A stretch of 64,000 nucleotides of DNA from Engraulis encrasicolus (lineage: Eukaryota > Chordata > Actinopteri > Clupeiformes > Engraulidae), in assembly GCF_034702125.1 (NCBI RefSeq), contig NC_085860.1, forward strand, positions 52,346,393-52,410,392, written 5' to 3'. Position numbers and translations under genes: made by a program. Below, piece by piece: positions 1 through 9,923 of this stretch. The notes beneath the pieces are model-generated. The model ran no database searches. It saw nothing but the letters and a program-made list of their open reading frames with translations, and was not told the DNA's origin. How positions within the stretch are numbered: position 1 is the first letter of the stretch; each line of letters begins with the position of its first letter.

Positions 1-1055
1 CTGGCTGAGCTAGCCAGAGAGCCTGGGATGGCCAGCCCCAGTTGTGAATCTATGTCTGTCAATGTGGAGGTACGTGTTCGTGTAACCATTTATGATGTGT
101 GTTTGCTGAACCTTCCGAACACTGTATTCACTACCGTGTTGATCTCCAGGTGAGCCTGAGATTCCCCCTTGGTGTGCGACCTGTCGATACCAACCTGTAA
201 CGCACTCTGTCCTCCTGTGCTAAGGTATGTGTACCGCTGTGTTATATTAACACTATGTTCTATATATTTAATGATGGACGTTCATTCACTGATGTTTGTT
301 TGCCTCACCCCTCAGAGTGTGCCGTCGAGGGTCGGCAACATTTGCTTACTGCTGTTTTGTCCCTGCCCAAATAATTAGTTTTGCTTTTCTGTTGTTTGTT
401 TTTGTTTGTTTAATTTCCGCCCGGCCGCCTTCCCCCCTCTCCTGGTCTGACTAGTATTGCTGCTGTTAACTAGGCCTACCTAGGCAATAGATTTACTCTG
501 TTGAAGTTCTATTCTCTCACCGCTTTCAGTGCAGGCCCCGTGACTCCTTATGCACTTGTAGCTTTAGGGGTGACGTGCACAGTTTGACGTGTAAAGACTT
601 ACTGATTGAATCACTTGCTTGCAGTGGAAAGACTTGCTGTTTAAATCACTTGCTTGACGTGGGAAGACTTACTGATTGAATCACTTGCTTGCAGTGGGAA
701 GACTTACTGATTGAATCACTTGCTTGCCGTGGTAGCCTATGCCTATGCGCATATGGTAAATAGGAATACTGTAGACACGGGTTACCTGCACTGAGCGTCT
801 CATTGAGTTCTACCATATAACCTCAGACCTCCCCCTCTGCACATTCCTGTCCCTTTTTGTTTCCGGCGGTCCCGGAGTTTTAATGTATGTTTATTTTCTT
901 ATTTTAAATATGTGTTAATAAAGAAAAGACTTTTTATTTTGAAACAAGAAGTACACGTCTCTGTCTACGTCTATCCGAACCTGTTGTGCCTTGGGTTATC
1001 ATTGTCTTCAATCAATACTCTGGGTGGCGAAATTCCCCCAGTGGCGTAGTCGTGC
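1..1055 (+). repeat. LTR-like sequence, tentative
   Basis: This stretch has no convincing reading frame. It ends with features seen at the 3' end of LTRs: a polyadenylation signal AATAAA at 917-922, about 120 bp of further sequence, and then a TGGCGTAGTCG-like string near 1042 that resembles a retroelement primer site. A 35-bp minisatellite lies inside it. The left border is outside the window and no second LTR copy is visible, so this may be a solo LTR, a truncated element or a chance resemblance. Confidence 0.3.
587..732. repeat. 35-bp minisatellite, about 4 copies
   Basis: Four head-to-tail 35-bp units can be read directly. Each ends in AATCACTTGCTTG, and they begin with ACGTG, CAGTGG, ACGTGGG and CAGTGGG. 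A partial fifth unit (CCGTGG) follows. Units 1 and 3 resemble each other at the start, as do units 2 and 4, which hints at a 70-bp higher-order period. Confidence 0.85.
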
Positions 1056-1117
1056 AATTACACATAAAAGGGTAATTATTGTTTTAAGGATAATTACCGT
1101 AAAAAGTCCACTTTGCT

Positions 1118-1383
1118 ACATTTACATGGAAGTTTACTAAGTTATAAACTAATATTTTCTAGTATGGCCCAAGTACAGTCATTTTTGCAGCTAAAAAATT
1201 AAAAATGGCGGACCATGTTAGAAGAGCCCCCTTTTCATGCATGAAAAATGCAATTTTCCCAATCTCAGTGAATACTTAGAATTTGATGGTGGTGGTAAGT
1301 ATTCATGAAAAAGTTAAAATTTGTGAATGGGTAGCATGAGTTCTGGAAATAAACCACTAAATATCTTACACAGTGTACCTTTA
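1118..1383 (+). repeat. MITE-like dispersed repeat, truncated copy 1
   Basis: The sequence matches two other places in the window, 62187-62541 (+) and about 57310-57671 (-). Shared landmarks are AAAATGGCGGACCATG, CCCCCTTTTCATG, GATGGTGGTGGTAAGTATT and a terminal ACA(C/A)AGTGT(A/C)CCTTTA. The left part of the consensus (AAAGGGACACTGTGC onward) is missing here, so this copy is truncated. In the other copies the left end abuts TTAA. Confidence 0.7.
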
Positions 1384-1493
1384 AGTCCTACATGTGGTGC
1401 TGTGTATAGTAGCCAAAGACGCTAGCTCTCAAGGCACAGTTGAAAAATCTGTGACAAGAATGCATCTTTACTTGCTTTTAACTTATGCGCATC

Positions 1494-2727
1494 TGTGAGG
1501 AGTTGATCTCCCCCCTCCTCACTGCTTCGCTGTGAACTCTTGATAGAGTAGCGTTTGGCGATGTTACACGCAGCAGGTGACTGTTACATTGCGCAAGCAA
1601 AGCGCAACGCGGATTTCGTATTCATATTTACTGACTCGCATACACTCGCACACATACACTCACGAAATGCACCAGGACCCTCAATGGACAATGTAATGCT
1701 TGTGGACAATATTTGTATGCTTGGTGTGAACTGGGGAAACATTCCAGGACTTGGGAAAAGTGTGTGACTTGTGGGGGGAAACGGAAGTGTTTGGAGGCGG
1801 CGCCATTGCGACAGCCTCGCAGTTTGGCGTTTTCACACACACAACCCCGACAGTAAAACTCACTCGCTTATCATTTCTCCCGTCTGCCACAAAGTAACTT
1901 TTACACCATCTTTGACACGTAGTAAGGGCCCTACTACCATGTCTCATTCCACTGTTAATTTCCCCATAGCCTTGAGCACAAACATTACCAAACATACCTG
2001 TCTGCCGCCTCCAGCACAACTGCCGTGTGAAACGCGAGCGCTGGGAGAGGTGGGGTTTTCTCTCCAGCCTCGGAACGGTGGGAGCGCGCATTTTGAACAT
2101 TGGGGGGGAATGAGTGCATTGTGCAGTTATCTGTATGTTTATTTTCTTTTTGTTAATTTGTTATGATTCTATTATGGTGGTGGATAATCGCGATTATGTT
2201 TATTTTGGTTTAGAGGGGTTTATTGTTTATGTAAATACTTTTCTTTGATATACTTACCTGTTAATGGGAAATGGGGTGAGCCACTCGGCTCTGATTGGCT
2301 AATTTAGAAGGGAGAGGTTTCCTTTTTAAACAGGGCCTCATTTCTGTTCAGGAGAGCCATGGGGTAGGAGCTAAATGCTGTGCTGCTATTCTGGAAAGTG
2401 AGTACAATGCTATGCTGACCTGTTTTTGCTAAATGCTATTGTTTTTGTGCTTGTGAGTAACCAGAGGCTACAAGCTAATAGCAAATAGCACTGCATTTTT
2501 GTTGGACATTTATTCAGTTTATTTTTGATTATTTTTGGATTATTTTTCATCACTTATTTTTTTGGACTGTTTTTGCATTGCACCCCATGTGGGTATTCTT
2601 GGAACTGCGCACATTTTTAAAATAAATCACAAACTATTTTTGTACGTCTTGCCTCCTGAGCCTCCTTCCACCTCCAAGTGTCCAGCCTTGCCTCACCCGT
2701 ACCCAGGGTACCGCTAGCCCATTCACA
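1494..2727 (+). repeat. 5' LTR of the Gmr1-type element
   Basis: This 1234-bp sequence recurs at 7652-8891. It starts TGTGAGGAGTTG and ends CATTCACA, giving TG...CA termini. A polyadenylation signal AATAAA lies at 2621-2626, about 100 bp before the end. Short open frames inside, such as the 70-codon one at 1555, occur in both LTRs and are most likely fortuitous. Confidence 0.95.
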
Positions 2728-2729
2728 TT

Positions 2730-2743
2730 TGGTGTCAGAAGTG
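2730..2743 (+). promoter_or_regulatory. Primer binding site (tRNA-Leu type)
   Basis: TGGTGTCAGAAGTG begins 3 bp after the 5' LTR. It is complementary to the 3' end of vertebrate tRNA-Leu genes ending CACTTCTGACA plus CCA. The match is 14 nt, after which TT interrupts the following GGG. Confidence 0.8.
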
Positions 2744-2852
2744 TTGGGTGTTACGCCTTTTGAGGAGGCTGGACAGGAGAGGCGGAAGACGAGGGGCATA
2801 CCGCCGAGGCAGAGGGAGCCGAAGAGTAAACCGTGTCAGTACCTGGCTAAGG

Positions 2853-5800
2853 ATGGAAGACCAGAGACTGACCCGTGACCCGACCGGCGTGGAGGAGGTG
2901 TCCCTGGAGGAGGCGCAGCAGACCACCGTGGGTGCAACATCCCAGACCACCAGGGGTGCGGTGTCCCAGCCGGAGGAGTCGGAGATCGGGGTCCTGCGCC
3001 AACTGCTGGAGAGGGCTCTACAATCGCAGGAGACACGCTGGCAGAGTGTCCAACAGCAGCTGAACCAGCTGAGGGAGGATGTGGACCGCAGACCAACGCC
3101 ACACCAGGATCCACAACCAGTGGCAGTTCCAGACAATGCTCCGGCGGCAGAGGTTCCAGCTCCAGCGGCGGTTCCAGCTCCAGCGGCGGTTCCAGCTCCA
3201 GCGGCAGTTCCAGCGCCGGCGGCAGTTCCAGCGCCAACTCCACCGCCAGTTCCAGTTCCAGTTCCAGCGCCAGTTCCAGTTCCAGCAGCAGCACCAGTTC
3301 CAGTTCCAGTTCCAGTTCCAGCACCACCGCCAGTTCCAGTTCCAGTTCCAGCGCCAGTTCCAGTTCCAGCAGCAGCACCAGTTCCAGTTCCAGTTCCAGC
3401 ACCAGCACCAGCAACAGCACCAGCAGCTCCAGCTCCAGCGCCAATACCAGCTCCAGTGGCCCCAACACCGACAGTTCCAGCAGTTCCAGTCCCAGCACCA
3501 GCGCCCGCTCGCCCGGCAGCACCAGCAGCACCGATGACGTGGTCCAGAAGTGCCATCCCCAAGCTCGAGGACAGTGATGACATCGAGCAGTTCCTCACAA
3601 CCTTTGAGCGCCTGGCCACAGCATACCGCTGGCCGAAGGAAGACTGGGCCGTGTTTCTGGTGCCCTATCTCACCGGGAAAGCCCGCTGTGCCTATGTGGC
3701 AATGGACATGGATCAAGCGATGGACTACGATCGTGTGAAGGAGGCCATACTTCTGAAGTACGAGATCAGCGAGGAAGTCTACCGGCGGCGCTTCCGGGAG
3801 CCTGACGTACGATCGGAAGAGACCCCCCGCGAGCTCTACACCCGCCTCAAAGACCTGTTCCAAAAATGGATTAGACCGTCTGGGAAGACGGTTGAAGAAG
3901 TGTCGGAGGTGCTGATCTTGGAACAGTTCCTTCGCACCCTGGCGCCAGACATCCGCGTCTGGGTGAGGGAGCGCAACCCCCAGGACGGCCAGGGAGCGGC
4001 GGATCTTGTGGAGAACTACATGGCGGCTCGTCGGGGAGCCAAGAACTTCCGCCAGGAGGCCTACACGCATCCAGCGCCGAGGGGTAAGTCTGAGGGGTTT
4101 GGTTATGGGGGTGGTCCAACGACAGCTGTGCCCAGAAAGATGCCTGTCCCTAGCTCTGCCCCAGCCCAAAGCCCAAGCCCCAGCGCAAAGCCCCAGCCTC
4201 AGTTCAAGCCCAACTCTGGCCCTGCCCAAAGACCTGGTGGCCCCATAGTGTGCCACTACTGTAAACAAGAAGGCCACATGAAGTATGACTGTCCCTATAG
4301 GAAGCCCAAATACTCCAGTCATAGCTGTATCCCAAGACCTGGTGAGTGTAGTGCAGGCTACATGGGAAAGGTTCAGACAATGACTGTGACGGTAAATGGC
4401 AAGCACGCATTGGCCCTCTTAGATTCTGGCAGCACACAGACACTTGTACAGCCCCACCTAGTGGAGAAACGGGATTACATAGGGGGGAGGAGTCTGCGGG
4501 TAATGTGTGTTAATGGGGATGAACACGAATATCCTGTTGCTGAAGTTTACTTGGAAGTGCAGGGTATGACCTACCAAGTTACTGTGGGTGTTGTGGAGAG
4601 ACTTAGTCACCCAGTAGTTGTTGGCCAGGATATTGTGGTGCTCCCTGATCTTCTGCAGAGCACAAAACCGGTGAACCTGGTTATGACTCGGGCCCAGCGT
4701 AAAAAGCAGGCCCAAGAGACCGATAAAGACGATGACATGACTGCTGAACACATGAACGAGTTGGCCTGTGCCGATGCTGATATCGACCCCCCAGCTCGAG
4801 TGAAGACCAGACGGACTCGACGGCAGCGTAGGCAGGCCAGACTTGTAGGCAGCATTGAAAATGATGTGACTGACTGCTGTTTTGATATTGACGTTGATGA
4901 GGTCCCAGAGAATTTTGAGCAGATGCAGAGAGAGGATGACACACTGAAGGTAGCATTTGAGCAAGCTTCCAAAGACGGTGACGGTGCTGATGTTGTTCCC
5001 AACTTGTCTGGGGAATACTATGTGGTGAGAGAGGGTCTCTTGTATCACCATCCAGCAGAGGGCAGGCCAGAGCAGTTGGTGGTACCTACGAAACTCAGGG
5101 GGAGGGTGTTAGAAATGGGGCATGACATCCCGTGGTCTGGACACCTCAGCCTGACGAAGACCTACGACAGGATATCGGCTAGGTTTTATTGGCCAGGGCT
5201 CTATACAGCTGTGCAAAAGTACTGCAAGAGTTGCGAAACCTGTCAGATAACCTCAAAGCGCAAGACAACCCCTTATCCCCTACTGCCCCTGCCTGTTATC
5301 GAGACCCCCTTTAGCCGCATAGCAATGGACCTTGTAGGCCCCCTAGAGAGAACCCAGAGTGGCCATAAATACATCCTAGTCATCTGTGATTATGCGACAC
5401 GCTACCCAGAGGCCTTCCCTCTCCGCAAAATAGCTGCCCGTCCCATTGCCCAGGCCCTACTTCAGCTCTTTTCTAGAGTAGGCATCCCCCAGGAAGTGCT
5501 GACGGACCAGGGCACAGCCTTCCTGTCCCGTACTATGAAGCAGGTTTACCGCCTGCTTGGCATCAAGGGCATCCGGACCACCCCATACCACCCTCAGACA
5601 GATGGCCTTGTCGAGCGCTACAATCAGACTCTCAAGGCCATGCTGAGAAAGTTTGTAGCAGCTAACGGCAAGGACTGGGACCGCTGGTTGCCGTACCTTC
5701 TCTTTGCGTATAGAGAGGTGCCCCAGGCGTCCACCGGCTTCTCACCGTTTGAGCTGCTCTACGGCAGGCAGGTGAGGGGGCCACTGGACGTCTTGAGAGA

Positions 5801-7664
5801 GACCTGGGAGGGACCAGCAACTCCACAGACCCGCAGCGTCTTGGCCCATGTCCTTCAGATGAGGGACAAGATGGAGGAGATGGCTGAGATGGTGCGGGAG
5901 AACATGGAGCAGGCCCAAACGCAGCAGAAGGCCTGGTACGACAGGTCTGCCCGGCAACGACAACTCCGGCCTGGCCAGAAAGTTCTGCTGCTGCTACCCA
6001 CCTCTGAGCAGAAGCTCCTGGCCAAGTGGCAGGGGCCGTACGAGGTGGTCCAGCAGATGGGTCCAGCTACCTACGAAATCAACCTCCCTGGGAAAAGAAA
6101 GCCAACCCAGGTGTTTCATGTCAACCTCCTGAAGGAATGGCATGACCGGGACATCAGTCTGCAGCTCCGGGTGCAGGCGGTGGCGGAGGAGGAAGAGACG
6201 CCAGAGCAATTCTTCCCAACGGGCCAGCAGTCGGCAACTGTTGACCTGTCCCACCTGTCCACCCGCCAGCAGGAGGAGCTGGCACGGATCATCCCAGCTG
6301 GCCTTTTCCAGGAGAGGCCAGGCTACACCACACTGGTGGAGCACCCCATTCCTCTGAAGGACACAACCCCATTACGTCAGAGGATGTACCGGGTCCCCGA
6401 ACGCCTGCTGCCTCACCTCAAGGAAGAGGTGGAGGAGATGTTGGCGATGGGGGTGATCGAGCGCTCAACCAGTGAGTGGAGTAACCCGATTGTGCTGGTG
6501 CCAAAGAAAGATGGCACTATGCGGTTTTGCATAGACTTTCGGCGCGTCAATGCTCAGTCCAAGTTTGACGCTTACCCCATGCCACGACTTGAGGACTTAA
6601 TCGAGCGACTGGGGAAAGCGACCTTCATCACCACCCTGGACCTGTGCAAGGGATACTGGCAGGTTCCCCTGACCCAGGAAGCCAGACCTTGCACAGCCTT
6701 TCGCACACCCCAGGGACTCTTCCAGTTCGTGGTCATGCCGTTTGGACTGCAGGGGGCGCCGGCCACGTTTCAACGGCTGATGGACAGTGTGTTGTCCGGC
6801 ACTGACCAGTACGCAGCGGCCTATCTGGACGATATCGTGGTCTTCAGCAACTCCTGGGAAGAACATCTGCGTCACCTGGGTGATGTGCTCCGCCGCGTCC
6901 AGGAGGCCGGGCTCACCATCCACCCGCTCAAGTGCGCCTTGGCACGGGAGGAGGTGCAATACCTGGGCCACGTGATCGGCCGGGGGGTCATCCGGCCGCA
7001 GGTCGACAAGGTCCAGGCGGTACTGGACTGCCCCAGGCCCCGGACAAAGAAAGACATCCGGTCTTTTCTGGGCTTGGTGGGCTGGTATCGCCGGTTCGTG
7101 CCAAACTTCTCCCGGCGAGCAGCTCCATTGTCTGACCTGACCCGGAAGTCAGGCACCAACGGCATTCCATGGGGGCCGGAACAGGAGAAGGCGTTTCTGG
7201 ACCTGAAGTCGGCGCTGTGTCACGATCCAGTCCTCCAGAGCCCAGACTTCACACAGCCCTTCACGCTGCAGACGGACGCGTCTGGAGTGGGGCTGGGGGC
7301 GGTGCTTCTCCAGGGCGAGGGGGAGCACAAGAAGCCTGTGGCCTACATCAGCCGCAAGCTGTTTCCCCGGGAGACGCGGTATGCGGTCACAGAACTTGAG
7401 TGCCTGGCAGTCAAGTGGGCGCTTGACTCTCTGAAATATTATTTGCTGGGCAGAGAATTCGTCCTAGAGACTGACCACCGTGCCCTGCAGTGGCTGGGGC
7501 GCATGAAAGACTCCAACGCCCGCATCACTCGTTGGTTCCTGGCTCTGCAGCCGTATCGTTTCACGGTACAGTACCGGGCGGGCAAAGAGAACGTCGTGTC
7601 CGACTTTTTGTCTCGCCACCAAGTTGTCGAGACTCCAGAAGGGGTGGGAAATGTGAGGAGTTGA
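2853..7664 (+). CDS. Gag-pol polyprotein, Gmr1-type Gypsy (integrase before RT)
   Basis: This is one uninterrupted frame of 1603 codons. I chose ATG 2853 because it is the first in-frame ATG and has a strong context (A at -3, G at +4). The frame stays open upstream to about 2748 without an ATG. Residues about 98-226 are an Ala/Val/Pro repeat, followed by a gag core from about 234 and a CCHC zinc knuckle (CHYCKQEGHMKYDC) at about 467. The protease has DSGS at about 524. Integrase carries an HHCC zinc motif from about 757, catalytic D826, D885 and E921, and a GPY/F-like module (WQGPYEV) at about 1058. Reverse transcriptase follows with YLDD at about 1324, then RNase H with TDAS at about 1475. 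No env frame is present. The stop lies inside the 3' LTR. All catalytic motifs look intact. Confidence 0.95.
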   Translation: MEDQRLTRDPTGVEEVSLEEAQQTTVGATSQTTRGAVSQPEESEIGVLRQLLERALQSQETRWQSVQQQLNQLREDVDRRPTPHQDPQPVAVPDNAPAAEVPAPAAVPAPAAVPAPAAVPAPAAVPAPTPPPVPVPVPAPVPVPAAAPVPVPVPVPAPPPVPVPVPAPVPVPAAAPVPVPVPAPAPATAPAAPAPAPIPAPVAPTPTVPAVPVPAPAPARPAAPAAPMTWSRSAIPKLEDSDDIEQFLTTFERLATAYRWPKEDWAVFLVPYLTGKARCAYVAMDMDQAMDYDRVKEAILLKYEISEEVYRRRFREPDVRSEETPRELYTRLKDLFQKWIRPSGKTVEEVSEVLILEQFLRTLAPDIRVWVRERNPQDGQGAADLVENYMAARRGAKNFRQEAYTHPAPRGKSEGFGYGGGPTTAVPRKMPVPSSAPAQSPSPSAKPQPQFKPNSGPAQRPGGPIVCHYCKQEGHMKYDCPYRKPKYSSHSCIPRPGECSAGYMGKVQTMTVTVNGKHALALLDSGSTQTLVQPHLVEKRDYIGGRSLRVMCVNGDEHEYPVAEVYLEVQGMTYQVTVGVVERLSHPVVVGQDIVVLPDLLQSTKPVNLVMTRAQRKKQAQETDKDDDMTAEHMNELACADADIDPPARVKTRRTRRQRRQARLVGSIENDVTDCCFDIDVDEVPENFEQMQREDDTLKVAFEQASKDGDGADVVPNLSGEYYVVREGLLYHHPAEGRPEQLVVPTKLRGRVLEMGHDIPWSGHLSLTKTYDRISARFYWPGLYTAVQKYCKSCETCQITSKRKTTPYPLLPLPVIETPFSRIAMDLVGPLERTQSGHKYILVICDYATRYPEAFPLRKIAARPIAQALLQLFSRVGIPQEVLTDQGTAFLSRTMKQVYRLLGIKGIRTTPYHPQTDGLVERYNQTLKAMLRKFVAANGKDWDRWLPYLLFAYREVPQASTGFSPFELLYGRQVRGPLDVLRETWEGPATPQTRSVLAHVLQMRDKMEEMAEMVRENMEQAQTQQKAWYDRSARQRQLRPGQKVLLLLPTSEQKLLAKWQGPYEVVQQMGPATYEINLPGKRKPTQVFHVNLLKEWHDRDISLQLRVQAVAEEEETPEQFFPTGQQSATVDLSHLSTRQQEELARIIPAGLFQERPGYTTLVEHPIPLKDTTPLRQRMYRVPERLLPHLKEEVEEMLAMGVIERSTSEWSNPIVLVPKKDGTMRFCIDFRRVNAQSKFDAYPMPRLEDLIERLGKATFITTLDLCKGYWQVPLTQEARPCTAFRTPQGLFQFVVMPFGLQGAPATFQRLMDSVLSGTDQYAAAYLDDIVVFSNSWEEHLRHLGDVLRRVQEAGLTIHPLKCALAREEVQYLGHVIGRGVIRPQVDKVQAVLDCPRPRTKKDIRSFLGLVGWYRRFVPNFSRRAAPLSDLTRKSGTNGIPWGPEQEKAFLDLKSALCHDPVLQSPDFTQPFTLQTDASGVGLGAVLLQGEGEHKKPVAYISRKLFPRETRYAVTELECLAVKWALDSLKYYLLGREFVLETDHRALQWLGRMKDSNARITRWFLALQPYRFTVQYRAGKENVVSDFLSRHQVVETPEGVGNVRS
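7637..7651 (+). promoter_or_regulatory. Polypurine tract of the Gmr1-type element
   Basis: AGAAGGGGTGGGAAA directly precedes the 3' LTR and would prime plus-strand DNA synthesis. It is also coding: it lies inside the last codons of the polyprotein frame. Confidence 0.85.
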
Positions 7665-8891
7665 TCTCCCCCCTCCTCACTGCTTCGCTGTGAACTCTTG
7701 ATAGAGTAGCGTTTGGCGATGTTACACGCAGCAGGTGACTGTTACATTGCGCAAGCAAAGCGCAACGCGGATTTCGTATTCATATTTACTGACTCGCATA
7801 CACTCGCACACATACACTCACGAAATGCACCAGGACCCTCAATGGACAATGTAATGCTTGTGGACAATATTTGTATGCTTGGTGTGAACTTGGGCAACAT
7901 TCCAGGACTTGGGAAAAGTTTGTGACTTGTGGGGGGAAACGGGCAAGTGTTTGGAGGCGGCGCCATTGCGACAGCCTCGCAGTTTGGCGTTTTCACACAC
8001 ACAAACCCGACAGTAAAACTCACTCGCTTATCATTTCTCCCGTCTGCCACAAAGTAACTTTTACACCATCTTTGACACGTAGTAAGGGCCCTACTACCAT
8101 GTCTCATTTTCCACTGTTAATTTCCCCATAGTCTCGAACACAAACATTATCAACTTACCTGTCTGCCGCCTCCAGCACAACTGCCGTGTGAAACGCGAGC
8201 GCTGGGAGAGGAGGGGTTTTCTCTCCAGCCTCGGAACGGTGGGAGCGCGCATTTTGAACATTGGGGGGGAATGAGTGCATTGTGCAGTTATCTGTATGTT
8301 TATTTTCTTTTTGTTAATTTGTTATGATTCTATTATGGTGGTGGATAATCGCGATTATGTTTATTTTGGTTTAGAGGGGTTTATTGTTTATGTAAATACT
8401 TTTCTTTGATATACTTACCTGTTAATGGGAAATGGGGTGAGCCACTCGGCTCTGATTGGCTAATTTAGAAGGGAGAGGTTTCCTTTTTAAACAGGGCCTC
8501 ATTTCTGTTCAGGAGAGCCATGGGGTAGGAGCTAAATGCTGTGCTGCTATTCTGGAAAGTAAGTATGCTGACCTGTTTTTGCAAATTGCTAAATGCTATT
8601 GTTTTCTTGCTGGTGAGTAACCAGAGGCTACAAGCTAAAAACAGATACTACTGTATTTTTGTTGGACATTTATTCAGTTTATTTTTTTCGATTATTTTTG
8701 GATTATTTTTCATCACTTATTTTTTTTGGACTGTTTTTGCATTGCACCCCATGTGGGTATTCTTGGAACTGCGCAAATTTTTAAAATAAATCACAAACTA
8801 TTTTTGTACGTCTTGCCTCCTGAGCCTCCTTCCACCTCCAAGTGTCCAGCCTTGCCTCACCCGTACCCAGGGTACCGCTAGCCCATTCACA
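7652..8891 (+). repeat. 3' LTR of the Gmr1-type element
   Basis: This is the 1240-bp second LTR copy, with AATAAA at 8785-8790 and the terminus CATTCACA followed by the target duplication GCATC. Compared with the 5' LTR it has an 8-bp deletion near 8559, a 7-bp insertion near 8585 and scattered substitutions. Confidence 0.95.
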
Positions 8892-9923
8892 GCATCACAG
8901 CATTATTTTCACATATTGGCTGCCCTCTTCCCTCTCTGGAGGGCCCTTTACAGCACCCGCTGCCTAAAAAGGCAAATTCTATACCAAGAGACATGTCACA
9001 CCCACAGTTCTGTGAGTAACGGCGTTAGAGTATAACGGCGTTAACGGAGCCTCATTTTGAGTAACAGAATACTTACTTAATTACTTTATCCATAACTGTA
9101 ACGCCGTTACAGTTACTCGGGAGGTAACGTGACGCGTTATGATTTTATGAATTGCAGCGCCAATGTGCACTGGCTGCTGACAAAATCAAGGAGCAAATGG
9201 CAACACACATAAATCTGTACCAAGCTTTTAGTATGTTCACATTCACCTTTTGCATACATGAGAACAAAATAGCTGAATGTGATTTGCTAAAAAAAAGTGT
9301 TGTGGGCGGAGTGTCGGCTATCTTGCACCACGCGCGTAAACACAAGTCATTTAGAGTTCACAGGGAGCGCAGAGATAGAGAATATAAGAGACAATGGTAG
9401 TAAAGCCGCGAGGTTGCATGTTCCAAAGGTAAATACCGGAATCATTTCACGCTAGTTGCAGTCAAATGCAATACTGTTTATATCCAAAGTATACTGTGCC
9501 TTGGAAACAAAGTTATGTCCGTAACAAGCGACTCTAATTTCACTAAGCACCTCTCAACATCGCATGGTGGCACGCCCTTTGCTGTAGTTTCAGCTTTATC
9601 GAAGAGGGAGACAGAGACAAGCCAAACCTAATTTCTCAGGACACGAGGGAGCTCAACAAAATAATCGTCAGGTATGTGGTTGAAAACATGTTTCTCCTGT
9701 ACACTGTGGGGTCGGAGTTGTTCTCTTTGTTGTTTTGTTGCAATTTTTTTTTTTTAAATCCATCTCGTGGAAGAGAAATGAGCACATCCCTAAAAACTGG
9801 ATTAACATTCACCATTGATAGGTCATGAAGATATTTGATAGTATCTTAAGCTAACATCACACCCAAAATAGCAACACAGAACAAGGATGAATACCCAGTT
9901 TAACTGTTTATTTGACATTTTAA

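Larger units (their letters stand above)
1489..8896 (+). mobile_element. Complete Gmr1-type Ty3/Gypsy LTR retrotransposon
   Basis: The element is bounded by a perfect 5-bp target duplication GCATC (1489-1493 and 8892-8896). It has two LTRs starting TGTGAGGAG and ending CATTCACA, a tRNA-Leu-type primer site, one long gag-pol frame and a purine-rich tract directly before the 3' LTR. The LTRs differ at roughly 25 substitutions plus several small indels by eye (about 2%), so the insertion is not brand new, yet the reading frame is open throughout. Domain order is gag, protease, integrase, reverse transcriptase, RNase H. That order is known from the Gmr1 group of deuterostome Gypsy elements, first noted in cod, and is unlike other Ty3/Gypsy elements, where integrase comes last. 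Confidence 0.95.

Noticed and set aside
1555..1767. 70-codon frame in the 5' LTR, recurring at 7713-7925 in the 3' LTR
   Set aside because: It recurs only because the LTR is duplicated. It has no recognisable domain and is not placed like a retroelement accessory gene.
2735..3619. Long minus-strand frames of Ala/Gly/Thr or Leu/Glu repeats opposite gag
   Set aside because: They are shadows of the GTTCCAG-type repeat in the plus-strand gag-pol frame and have no independent start context or family similarity.
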